Shown: piece after piece, positions 31,424-41,400 of the stretch | How positions within the stretch are numbered: position 1 is the first letter of the stretch | Layout: every line of letters begins with the position of its first letter | Assembly (NCBI GenBank): GCA_015680685.1 | Contig: MNCI01005943.1 | Span: 231,469-277,318, forward strand | Source of the DNA: Gnetum montanum | Taxonomy: Eukaryota; Streptophyta; Gnetopsida; Gnetales; Gnetaceae | Direction: 5' to 3' | DNA length: 45,850 nucleotides | Translations under genes and position numbers: made by a program | Notes under the pieces: model-generated | What the model was told of the DNA's origin: nothing | Seen by the model: only the letters and a program-made list of their open reading frames with translations | Database searches by the model: none

Positions 31424-31988
31424 TGTGAGAGAGGTAGCAGGGTTGCTGGTAGCCTGCTACCTCCCCCACGGTTCGGGGGCCGTGGGGGCACAAGGGGTCC
31501 TCCTCTCCTTGTGTCTTCGGAACCATACTGGCATCGCAGTTCCATGCGTTAGTAAGAAGAGGCTACGACCTACCTCATTACCCCACTCGGTAGGACCTTG
31601 CCGGGGAGGGTTGCGTAGTTCAACTCTGCGTTGGGGTGTTTTTACCGGGTGTGTCATGGGACGTGTTATGGGAATGTTGCGTGCGCTCCTTGGAGCGCGA
31701 CACCAACTACCAGCATGCGGTGATGAATCTGGAGGGTTCAGCTGGTAGTCCCCGTGGTGTCCACGTGAGTGGAGCAAGGGAGCGCTATCTAGCTTGTTAG
31801 CGAATCGTGAATATTGTTTATGAAACACCGCTCAGGAGACATGCTAACACTAACACATTGGTTGTTGGCATGTGTTTCAGGATTGTTGATTGCTAAGGCG
31901 TATTCCTCTTGAGTTTTGTCCCGATTCAGAATCTGCTTGGGAAACTCTTGGGGTGCCGAACAACGTTCTCTGGGGCAGCGTTGTTACA
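31424..31988 (+). repeat. RLG-1 3' LTR
   Basis: 565 bp, the same length as the 5' LTR, followed by the TGCAT duplication. It retains more CpG sites than the 5' LTR. Confidence 0.97.
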
Positions 31989-32099
31989 TGCATCGTACCT
32001 TTTATAGGTAAAATCTATCCACCAAAAGAAGAGAAACAACAATCATCCATTTCCCTTTCCTCTTAACTTTAGATTCCGAATGATTACTTAGATGCATAG

Positions 32100-34216
32100 T
32101 GTAGTAACCCACAATTGTACAAATGAAACTTTAATTTGTTTCAACGCTTATATATTTGTAGATGTGCCTAATGTTTCTTAAGCAAGATTACTGTTTATTT
32201 CTAATTTATGTCTAGTTATTTATTATTTTAAGTTTAAAAAATATATTTTATAGACAAATGAACATGGCAAGTCTAGCATTATTTTAGAATAATACTAGGA
32301 AATTAATATAATGTGGATTCAAGATTTATTTTGACATTTAGTTAGAATTTTTAAATTATTAAATATTTAATTAATTAAAATACGTCAAGATTCAAAGTTG
32401 TCAAATCACACTCAAATTTGGGGGACTAACTCAATTTTACACCTAAAGTATAAGTATACCATTAATTTTTTAATTCAAGTCTTAGATTTTGAGATTTTAA
32501 TGTTAAACAATTAAAAAGGTACGTTGTAGGACCATATTTTCCTTAATTCAATTAAAATACTAATTTCTAACATGGTGGCTATAGCATGTTTGTGCTCATT
32601 ATGGCCAGCTCGACATGTGTAAAATGTTGAATATACAAAAAGTTTAGTATTAATGATTTTTCCTAGATAAATTGTGGAAAATTTGAAAAATAGATAAAAG
32701 GCCAAAAAAAATTAGAAACCCTCATAGCTTATAAAGTAAAAAGGGACTTAAAGTAAGACAAAAAGGTAGGGCCATAAGAAAAGTCAATGTGGGATAATAA
32801 TGTATACTCTATGATATGCTTATAATTACATCTATGTTTTTTAATATGCTAATTGTCCACTTCATATTAATGGCTAGAAAAGGGATTCATTTAATAGGAA
32901 CCATGTGACTCTCTTGAGTGTTGTCAATTTCACATGTCCACTCCCTCATGAAAGCTTGCTTGTCCAAGTCAAGTAGTAATGATGCCATGAATAAAAAAGG
33001 GCTTTTTGAAGAATGGGTTGTCTAGTCTTCACACATTGTGTAAGCGTTTGTGCACAAGTCTTTGCCCATTGTGTAAGCATTTGTGCACAAGTCATTGCCC
33101 AACCCTTAGGATCTAATCCATCCTACAAATAGAGGGGGGTTTGCTCTCATTTTAACTTTTACCATGGAAGGGGAAACTATGCTAGTTTGAGGGGTGAGGA
33201 ATTGAGGAGAGAAGGAGAGTGGTTGTTCCTTGCTTGTTCTCAACCATCTCTTGGACTATCTTGAGTGGTCTTGTGGGCTCTTGGGAGGTTGATTTTGCTG
33301 CTATTGTTAACGGCTTTTGTAACTGATTTTTGGCGACTGTTTGGCACATCCAAGAAACTATTTTCTCTAATTTTTGTGAGGATTTCAACAACACGTTGGA
33401 CTTGCAGTTTGAGGCTGACTTTTTGAGGTTACTAGCTAGACAGCAACCCAAGCTTGAGGTGTTTTCTCCCTTCCAAAATTGGCCAAAATCAACATTAAAG
33501 GTGTGTATTCCAAACCCTTGTACAGAAATTTATAGTAGGTGCTTAAAGTTGTTTTGGCTTAGATAAGTGAGGATTATTTGATGAGGGCATGTGGGATTGT
33601 CTTGTGAGTCATGCATGTGCTTTTTCACAAGTCTTTGATCTGATTTTTGACATGCATGTTTTGGGCTTATGAGTTGACATTTTCTTTGTGTCATGCACAC
33701 TTGGTATTTCATGCTGTTATGAGTAATTTTAAATTAAAAAAAAAAAAGGAAATGCCCTTCATCTTTCTTGGAGGTGCTTGATGGTATTAGTCCCTACCAT
33801 TTTATCCAACCCTAGTGTTCTTCTTGTGCAGACTACAAGATGTTGTAGGGTTGGAGAGACTTGGTATATCATAGCTGGATGGCCAAAGGGTCCATTGAGT
33901 ACTCATAACACAACAGAGGAAATCGGATGAAAACATTAGTTGAATTTTCCATAAAGAAGTAAACCTAACTATTGTAACTCTCTTCATTATATGATGTGAG
34001 CTAGTTGTTATATAGCATTTAAAATACACTTGAGATGCATAGTTAATTCTTTCAATTGTATGATGGGAATGTTGGATCTTCAAAGCCTTGAAATCTCCTT
34101 GGAGTAAGTCTTTTATTGCATAATGAATGTTTTATACATTTTTATCATAGTTAGATTTTCCTTTCATGCAAAGTCAAATATTAAATATTATTAATTTATT
34201 CTTATTTCTGTATGTT
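32100..34216 (+). repeat. Family W copy W2, head, leader and following sequence
   Basis: It starts TGTAGTAACCCACAATTG (32100). Block 32330-32440 matches 14880-14995, 32875-33240 matches 20290-20690, and 33178-33410 matches 21425-21665. The TATA-like CTACAAATAGAGG is at about 33123. Segment 33768-33905 matches 24375-24530. The copy is interrupted at 34217 by LINE-D and continues at about 36013. No intact protein coding is visible. Confidence 0.65.
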
Positions 34217-34624
34217 TTTTTTCTTTTTCTTTTTTCTTTTTTCTTTTTTTTTTAGAGAGAGAGAGAGAGAATGTTCGGGATTATATTACTGAAAAATATA
34301 GAAACTATACAACCAAAAAAACATTTCTGAGGAGATGTCTCCCCCACCGAAAGGGGAAGATCCCTCCTCACCATCCACTTGAAACAAACACAACAGATGA
34401 CAAACCGCAACAAACCAGAAGCCCCTGGGACAAAAGCCTCCATGTGCAAGCACATCAAGTCAAAAACTAGGCCCCACACTTGGTCCCGCTAAATAATCAT
34501 CAACAACAAAAAAATCAAGAGCCTAAGACCTATAGTCCCCACAAACTAAAGGTGCTTAGGTAATGTAGAGCATTCACAATTAGGAGATTGCTAACTATGA
34601 ATATTCTACAACACCTCCCAATGA

Positions 34625-34985
34625 TGCTTAGAGTCCACAAAAGCAACCGCTTGCTAAAATTCCTTGAATGTCTCTTCCTCCCTGGCACATTCATCAGCAT
34701 CCCCTTTATTGTCAAGGTGAAGCTTTGTATAAGATCTTATGATATGTTGGTGCAGAGCCAACCAAGTGTTGTTAATGTTGATATTGAGGATGACAAATTG
34801 GCATTGCCAATTTTGCAGCCACATCCCTGCATTTTGGATGTGCACTTTATATTGTTGCCTCTGTAGCTATTCTGCCTCCTCCCTCTCTCACTCCTTGGCC
34901 AGTAGCTCCAATTTCTCCTATTCTATCCTCTGCTTCTCTTCTTGCTACAGCTCTTTCCTAATCTAGACTAGTAGGTCATCGATTA
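34625..34985 (-). pseudogene. LINE-D coiled coil and mutated J-domain
   Basis: The coiled coil (about 34985-34860) reads RKEL-stop-QEEKQRIE-stop-EKLELLAKE, with TAG where Gln (CAG) is expected. Then a stop-free stretch from 34845 to 34657 has WLQNWQCQFVILNI, HQHIIRSYTKLHLDNKG and EEETFKEF, followed by TAG (34654-34656) and QAVAFVDS. This matches J-domain order: helix I, helix II (RSYTKLH), the HPD loop, helix III (EEETFKEF) and the helix IV side. The loop reads H-L-D (34711-34719, CAC CTT GAC), one C-to-T change from HPD (CCT to CTT). With Pro lost it should not activate Hsp70. Confidence 0.7.
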
Positions 34986-35536
34986 GGGCAACCCTAGTCA
35001 GCTCATCATGAAGTTCATGCTTTCACAACAACTCCTTCTCTTTGTCAACATAATGGGCTTCCAGCTACATGGTCATGAGCTAATAGTCCACCTCCCATAT
35101 GCGCCTTTCCTTCTCTCTTGCCTTCTTGGCCACTTCCTCTGTTGCCCATAGCAACTCCTCAAAGGACTACATCTCCTTTTGACATCTGAGGATTGGGAAA
35201 GAAGACTTCCTTAAACCCACTACATCCCCATCAATTGCACCCAAACCCTCCCGCCCCAGCACAGGCAACCCTCTCTGTGATTTTGTTGGCCTGCAGGTAT
35301 ACACCATTCTACAAGGGGTTGTGGGCCTCAATGGTGGCATTGGGGAAGCAGTCCACCACAAAGCTAATCAACACCGAATGGCACCCCCAACGCTAATGCT
35401 AAAGTGACTCAAAGAAGCACCTCAACAACTTCACCCCATGACCTAAATGCACTTCATCAGGGCTGAAGTGGGTGCTCTGTAACTTCCGTGCATTACTTGA
35501 TTGGACCAGGAAATAGTCCACAAGTTCTACCACCTA

Positions 35537-35863
35537 CTACCATAGCACATACATTGCCAAGTTCGGCGCTTGGCCATTGCTAGTCTGCATCACCACACCA
35601 TTAAAGAAAGCTTCAGCATCCTGCAGACCCCATCCCAATGATAGCACTATTTCCCCCACCATTGAGATCCCAAGATATAGTGCAATCGTAGCCTCCATCA
35701 GTTTGATTTGAACCCCACAAAAGAAGGTAGCGTCCCTGGTCCAATTGGAGAAAAACAAGTCAATGGCCAACTCCTTGTCCCCTCTAGCTAAGGGAGGACA
35801 TTGGCCAACCTGACCCTCTCCACAAGCTGCCAAAGCTTCGAGTTTGCACGATATGCCGTGCAC
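35537..35863 (-). pseudogene. LINE-D block X
   Basis: This open stretch contains the block X pattern: DKELAIDLFFSNWTRDATFF, then VQIKLMEATIALYLG, GEIVLSLG and GLQDAEAFFNG. It matches LINE-B 11541-11867 residue by residue over much of its length, and the upstream FEP and LWQL segments lie in another frame. Function unknown. Confidence 0.62.
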
Positions 35864-36012
35864 AGTGGCTCAAACTTGGGCATGACACCCATAGCAACCA
35901 TCGCTTCCTACCAAAGCCTAGATCTAACCACCATAGCTTGCGTCAATGGAGGAGGATGCACCGACCAAAAGACAATACTATTTCAAATTTTCCACGCTAT
36001 TTCAGTATGTTA

Positions 36013-37185
36013 ACCTTATTTGTTTATCAACAATTAAATTCTTTTATTATGCAAAGAAAAGAAAAAATATAAATGTGTAATCATGTATGTTTATTTGCTT
36101 TTCATACAATGAATTCACATTATTAGAAGCCCTTTGGGCCCTAGGATAAGCAATTAACCTAAACTCACAACTAGTAATTAGGTGGATGATGCATTTGATT
36201 GGTTTGTATTGTTTGAATGATGTGGTATTTTTAGGGATCATTAGCTAATCATTTTAATAACAATATATTCATCCCCATACCTTGAGTGGATGCATTGCAT
36301 TGTTTATTTATTTTACATACATCCTACCTTGGATGTGGAGATGAACACCACTATCCAACCCTACCCATACATGTGCAATTAATTTGTTTTCTACAATATT
36401 AATTTCTTTTTGTTTTAGAAGCCAAAGGATGGGAAGCTTTCAATTTTTATTGATATGTGTACTTTATCTATGATTGATGTATTCTTTTTTCTTTAGAGAG
36501 AAACCCTTTAGTAAGAAGTTAAAACCTATGAGGGTGCTTCTAAATAAGGGTAAGGACAAACCTTTTTCCTACCCCAAAGGGGAAGTTCTTCAAGGTTGGT
36601 TGTAAGGATGAATACCTAAAAAGGCAACCCCAAAACTATTGATCTTTTTTCTTTAGACTCTCTCTTTGATGATCTAATGTACTCTATATTTTTTTAATAT
36701 TATTATTCTTTTTTTGGGATCCAACAACCCCCTCCCCCTTAGGATTATGAAAAGTAGCAAGGTCTCATCCCATCAACAACTTGTTAAATCTAATATAGAA
36801 AGGAAGTACATAGGCCCTATAATCAACCCATCATTATATGAATCACATCCTTAATAGTTGCTAATTTAAGTATAACCTCATATTTTAAGAGGATTAAAAA
36901 AAATTGTATTGATCTTTAGAGGTTGGTTATTAGAGGTCCTACACATAGTAATAACTAATGGCCAAGATGACTCTTTCTTGTTTAGTATGTTAGCTTTTAA
37001 ATAGTATTTAAAACTTTTCTAAAATACAGAGTGTTCTTTCTATTATAAGTTATGGATAGTTGCATTTTAAAGCTTGAAAGTCTCTTTGGAATAAGTCTTC
37101 TAATGCTAAATAATGCATTGTAAACTCTATTATAGTTGGATTTTCTTTTTATGCAAGTAATATGTAATTCATTTATTCTTGGGTT
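36013..37185 (+). repeat. Family W copy W2, continuation and tail
   Basis: Segment 36013-36370 matches 22980-23335, and 36770-36950 matches 24000-24190. Segment 37065-37160 (TCTTTGGAATAAGTCTTCTAATGC) resembles 34090-34150, so the region is a mosaic. It ends where the A-rich tail of LINE-E begins. No genes were recognised. Confidence 0.6.
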
Positions 37186-37574
37186 TTTCCCTTTTTTTTT
37201 CTTTTTTTATGAAATGTTTAGGCATTCTATTATCAAAAGTAGGTACAAAACAAGGAGGGGATACTTCACCCCTCCCCCAAGATGAGGAAGAGGAAGACCC
37301 GAGCACATGAAATGCACCTAACAAAGCAAACAACTAAAAAGAAAACCCCAGCCTTGACAATGTTGAAGGGGAAAAAGAACTTCCCCATGGAACCTAACCC
37401 CACCCTAAGTCCTTTTGCTAGTTATCCTCAAACCATTACTCAAGAAACCAATAGTCCTAACAAGGCATCCTCTCTCCATTTTGACAAAAAGCATCAAGTA
37501 GCAAACCACAGGATGTTCGTGCAAGGGCAAGTTGCCCTCTCTCAATTAGGAGTGGCATCTAGGACCACTCGGAA

Positions 37575-38290
37575 GTGCTCAGTAGCAACAAAATTTGCTG
37601 CTTCCTGGAACTCCTTATACTTTGCTCATGAACTTGTTGGGCCTCTGCAATGGCCATCTTATCTGGGTGAAATTTTGCAACAACCTTCTTGATGTGCCTT
37701 TGGAGGCTGGTCTAGGAGATGTGGCAACTAACATCCATAACCTTGTAAGGACAGCAACCCATTCGAAATCAATGGCTGGTGTTGGTTTCATGAGTAGCCA
37801 ACTGCCTCCGCAAAAGCTATTCCTCTTCACAAATGGCCTTGGATTGTTGGGCCTCTTTTGCCTTCTCACACTCCTCACATCGAAGATCCTCCTGGATCTA
37901 CACCTTGAGCTCCTCTTCGAAGGCACTCCTCTTGGATGCTTCTTGCAACTCCTTCTATCGATGCTCCTACAAAGAGGCCTCTTACATCTGTCACTCAACC
38001 TCTTGAAGCCTAGCCCTAGAAGCCTCCTTATGTTTGCTAAGCTCCACCACCCAACATGCTTGCTCCTGTGCTCTTGCTTCTTGAACAACATAGAGCAAGT
38101 CACCCTCGTATTGACTCTGGAGCTCCCAATGAACCTACTCCTTAGCAGGTCAAATTTGATCCTACAATGGCAAAACGTAAGTAACAAAGCCTTGATCCAA
38201 GTTCCCTCCACCAACCGACAACATATCCATCTCTAGCTGCTTCCCTTGACCCTGCAAAATTGAAGAAGGGTACTCACCCTCAAGAGATGA
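37575..38290 (-). pseudogene. LINE-E coiled coil and J-domain with intact HPD motif
   Basis: A Gln/Glu-rich helical stretch (about 38130-37800) includes VQEARAQEQACWVVEL, KELQEASKRSAFEEELK and EECEKAKEAQQSKA. Its stops are mostly TAG, TAA or TGA at likely Gln or Arg codons. Then HETNTSH, MGCCPYKVMDV, a stop, RHIKKVVAKFHPDKM with H-P-D at 37661-37669, EAQQVHEQ, and, after a frameshift, KYKEFQEAANFVATEH. This follows the J-domain plan: Y-x-(V/I)-(L/M) in helix I, basic helix II ending KFHPDK, the HPD loop, Glu-rich helix III, then F-x-E-x-x-EA. J-domains recruit and activate Hsp70. One stop and one frameshift lie inside it. It is in line with block X and the RT. Confidence 0.75.
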
Positions 38291-38619
38291 ATGGTGGTGC
38301 ATGTAAAACCTCCTAATGTGGAGGGTTTTAGCAGGCACAAGTTCTCACAATTTCGTAGCATTCCACAATGCCAAGATTAGGCCAAAATGGCACCCCCATC
38401 TACCTCTCTAAAGTGCCACCAAGAAAAATTTTGGCAAATTCTAAGGGTGGCCCAACTGCAAACACCTAAAAAAGGCGAAGTGGATGCGTTGGAGCTTCCA
38501 AGTGTTCCCCAATTGGACAAAGAAATGCTCAACAAGTTCAGCCACCTCCTGCTAGAGGATCAATAGCACTAACTTTGGCACTTGGCTGCTACCTATTTTA
38601 GGGACCAGCCCCTGGAAAA

Positions 38620-38835
38620 AACTTTCACCATTTTGAAGTCCCCTTCTCAAAGGTAGAACAATTTCCCTCATAGCCTAGATGCCCAAATACTCTGCAATCC
38701 CAACTTTTGTGGGTTTGATTCTCACACCCTAGAAGGTAGTTAAGTCCCCATGCCACCTTGATAAGGGGGCATTAGCAAGGTCAAGATCTCCAATGGCTAC
38801 TGTTGCCTCCTGCCACAGCCTTGGGACATTTTGAA
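38620..38835 (-). pseudogene. LINE-E block X
   Basis: The minus strand reads RLWQEATVAIGDLDLANAPL, then RWHGDLTTF, a stop, GVRIKPTKVGIAEYLGI, a stop, REIVLPLRRGLQ. Both stops are TAG, one at a position occupied by Cys or Arg in the other copies. It preserves the block X pattern of LINE-B and LINE-D. Function unknown. Confidence 0.6.
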
Positions 38836-38929
38836 GGATGAAAGTAGGTGCAAGAATGGGCCTATTTCAAAAAATGATGATATTCTATGCCTTCTACAAT
38901 GCCCAAAGAACTATGTCAGCTTGACAATC

Positions 38930-39602
38930 CCCATGTAGTTGTGGTCCAATCATAGCTATCCAAATGGCACGCGTAAACATGCAATATTGAAGAAAGTGTT
39001 GTGCCATCTCCTTAGCTTAAATGCAGAGCAAAGAAGTCGCCAAAGTCTACAAACCTTGTGCTTGAAGCAATGCCTAGTTAGGCAAGGCACTGTGCACTGC
39101 CAACCAAAGAAAACATTTAATTTTGTCCTGTAGTTGGCCTTGCCATATCTACCACCAACCTTGGACTACTAAGAACTTCGTGTGCATTAAATCATGTAGT
39201 TGTGCCCTTAGTAGTCCCTCTTGTTGTGATGTCTACACAGCAGCATAGATACCACGCTAGACACATGAGTCCTAGGAACCTGCATTCCACATTGTGTATT
39301 TCTGCCACAAAATTTCCACCCACAGCCTTGCAATCTCCACATTTAAGACTTGGTAACCAAGATTTGATACCCCATCATGACAAAATCTCAGAACCTGGTA
39401 ATAGCTAGGCCGCCATCGTTCTTTGGCTATGCTACCTTTTCCCAACAAATGAGGTGCATGTGATCCCCCACTTTGCCACTTGACTAAATGAAATTTTGAA
39501 TAATTTGGACCACCCTGTCAATCACCCCCTATAGAGGCACAGCCATAGATGCTATGTATCTTCCAATTGCCAGCAAGACTAACACAGTGAGAATCATTCT
39601 CC
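38930..39602 (-). pseudogene. LINE-E post-RT region and zf-RVT-like zinc finger
   Basis: From the TRG-1 junction the minus strand reads RMILTVLVLLAIGRYIASMA, matching the R-(L/M)-x-L...VLS-x-IP segment downstream of L1 RT. Next is MHLICWEKVA with a following NDGGLAI, equivalent to the HLVNW...GGLG motif. Then comes LQDKIKCFLWLAVHSALPN, a stop, ALLQAQGL and later MAQHFLQYC, the zf-RVT layout; the first Cys of its C-x2-C pair appears lost. Stops are frequent. Confidence 0.72.
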
Positions 39603-39607
39603 CTTTC

Positions 39608-40463
39608 TAATGAGCACCTAGGTACCCCTACACTCAACCATACGAATACGAGTGTGTACGCATGATCCAGTCAAACTCCACAGATGGACTAATTGTGGCA
39701 TCTAAATAGTTACATGTTGATCGCAATTCACGGTCTTCCCACCTAGACTAGTATTTGCTTTGTCACGTATGGTTTAGTCCAGAGTGAGGTGTATGATATG
39801 ATCCTAAACTAGTGCTACTCCTAGAGACAATGGAAAATAATCTTGTTTTAAGCTAATAGGCAATGCGAAGCAAAATCTAACTAGCCTAAGTGCAATGAGC
39901 ATCCGTCCCTTAATCATCCGTGTGCATCTTGGACCTCGTGTACTACTTCTGGGATTACCAAGCGTATATTAATTGAGCGCTCCTAGATACCCTACTAGGT
40001 TACCAAGTAGTTGCACTTAAATATTTGTGATTAAGTCGTACTCATTCTGCAATTAACAACAGGAATAGTAAATGACAATAAAGAACTATTAATTAAGAAA
40101 ACAATAAATAACAATAATGATTAAACGATTAAAACTAAGTGAATGCTGCAATGATGGAGTAATCTCGATCTTTATTGTCGGTCATGTGCGTGTCCAAGTA
40201 CGTCACACTCAAATAAAGATTCTGTACAATTACAATTATCACACTGCGGGCATGCACTAGGGAAAGAATTGAATTAAACTAAAAATGAACAAAAAGGCTC
40301 TACTCCTATACTGACTTACTTTAACTTACTTCCTTCTTCCTGTGCGCCTAAATGTAGTATTTATAGGCTTACGTAGGATCCACGATATCGTGTATCCAAT
40401 ATCATTAGCCATGCCGTGATATTGCAGATCCGATATCGGAGCCTAACAATTCACGGTTCATCA
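39608..40463 (-). repeat. TRG-1 3' LTR
   Basis: It begins TAATGAG (TGATGAG in the other LTR; a G-to-A change removed the TG end) and finishes TTCATCA. Two perfect 12-bp palindromes lie near one end: CACGATATCGTG (40381-40392) and TCCGATATCGGA (40429-40440). By eye the two LTRs differ by about 7%. Confidence 0.9.
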
Positions 40464-40473
40464 TACCCCCACG
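40464..40473 (-). other. TRG-1 polypurine tract
   Basis: The minus strand reads CGTGGGGGTA just before the LTR start TGATGAACC. It is identical to the tract beside the element B LTR at 3187-3196. Confidence 0.65.
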
Positions 40474-40518
40474 ATTGAATGAAAACTCGTCCTCGAGTCG
40501 AACAAAATGAGAACAAGT

Positions 40519-41334
40519 TCAATTGATTACACAGTGGAGGCACTGAGTCAAGGTTAGAGATGCATCACAGTGTTTGACTTGTGCTAAGTTGGAGGATGCA
40601 ATGGTTTCAGAATCATGTTGTTTCTTTCTATGGCCATGCCTGAAGAAAGAATGCTTTTGAGTACCTCCACTACTGTTGACAGTAGCGGCACAAGTAACGT
40701 TCGTGGGTTGGTGCTTGGGTGCAAAGCCTTCTGGTACAATTGGTGGCAATGTAGAAGGAGGTGAAGGATGGGAATATTGAGGTTGAGGAAAAGTGTAAGG
40801 CACATAAGGTGGTGATCTTGTTGGAGAGGACATGGGTGGATAATACTCGGGAGAATGATAGTGATGAGGTGAAGTAGAGGATGTTGATCCAGTTGGAGAA
40901 ACAAGGTGTTGCACATAATAAGTGTTTGGTGTTGGGACATACAAAGGGTATGGTCTGGTTGGCAGTGGCCTCCCCCATGACTAGGGTTTTTGCCACTATG
41001 GTTAAACCTGGTATTTCTATACAAAATCTGGATGTAACATTCCTCCCCAATGCTCATGTGAATGTGACAAGATTGGGCATTGGCCTTTGGGGTGATCATA
41101 CAGAAAAACATTACATTGATACATATGATTGGCAGTTGAGCTCCTATTCTTATTGTCTTCAACCCTTCGTTCTAATTGTTGCATGGTGTCCTGTCCTATT
41201 TCTTGATTTGGCATAGTTCTACCTCTACTAATGTTAGCATATTCTCCATATTTTTTATGTACCCATTTGGTCATCTTATTAATCTTTGCCTCGATTTCAT
41301 CTGGTGATTGTAGGATTGGCAAAGATGATTCCAC
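40519..41334 (-). pseudogene. TRG-1 gag 3' region, Pro/Ser/Tyr-rich
   Basis: Overlapping minus frames are low-complexity and Pro/Ser/His/Tyr-rich in the frame of 40944-40519 (PTRSPPYVPYTFPQPQYSHP). Upstream, 41334-41017 contains ESSLPILQSPDEIEAKINKM. This may be the disordered tail of the gag protein, shifted between frames. No zinc knuckle was recognised. The assignment is positional. Confidence 0.4.
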
Positions 41335-41400
41335 CTCCTTGAAGTGAGTTGATTTCTCCTCTTCATGATCATGGACCCTTGCTAAGTTGAGATTTTGGTC

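Larger units (their letters stand above)
25457..31988 (+). mobile_element. RLG-1: nearly complete Ty3/gypsy (chromovirus-like) LTR retrotransposon
   Basis: The element spans 6,532 bp, including 864 N. It is bounded by 565-bp LTRs (25457-26021, 31424-31988) with TGTGAG...TTACA ends and a perfect 5-bp target duplication TGCAT (25452-25456, 31989-31993). Primer site, gag, protease, RT, RNase H, integrase and polypurine tract follow in Ty3/gypsy order. The CX2CX3HX4C knuckle, short LTRs and RT features suggest a chromovirus, but a chromodomain would fall in the gap and cannot be confirmed. Two gag frameshifts and one in-frame stop disable this copy. Confidence 0.96.
34217..35998 (-). mobile_element. 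LINE-D: 5'-truncated LINE copy inserted in family W
   Basis: The minus strand ends in an A-rich tail (plus strand T/C run 34214-34252), followed inward by a GA-dinucleotide run. A 14-bp target duplication with one mismatch flanks it: TATTTCTGTATGTT (34203-34216) and TATTTCAGTATGTT (35999-36012). The interrupted family W sequence resumes after it (TTATTTATTCTTATTT... and then TGCAAAGAAAAGAAA, contiguous in the copy at 22970-23030). Contents are block X, linker, coiled coil, J-domain-like region and 3' UTR. It is truncated 3' of the RT and zinc-finger region. Confidence 0.85.
37186..39607 (-). mobile_element. LINE-E, 3' part (post-RT region to poly(A))
   Basis: This is the minus-strand continuation of the LINE cut at 43223 by TRG-1. 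The A-rich tail is the T run at about 37190-37208. Order: post-RT region (39600-39480), zinc-finger region (39150-38930), block X (38835-38620), coiled coil and J-domain (38290-37575), 3' UTR (37575-37210). Together with the 5' part the LINE has about 4.7 kb from the endonuclease start to the tail. Multiple stops make it non-functional. Confidence 0.82.

Noticed and set aside
30387-31526. Long open frames across the N run on both strands
   Set aside because: N bases create artificial open frames; only the plus-strand integrase before the gap is supported.
37575-37760. J-domain as an independent host DnaJ gene or processed pseudogene
   Set aside because: The same coiled coil/J-domain occurs at the same place in three separate LINE copies, one with its own target duplication, so it belongs to the LINE. 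A very old capture event remains the likely origin.
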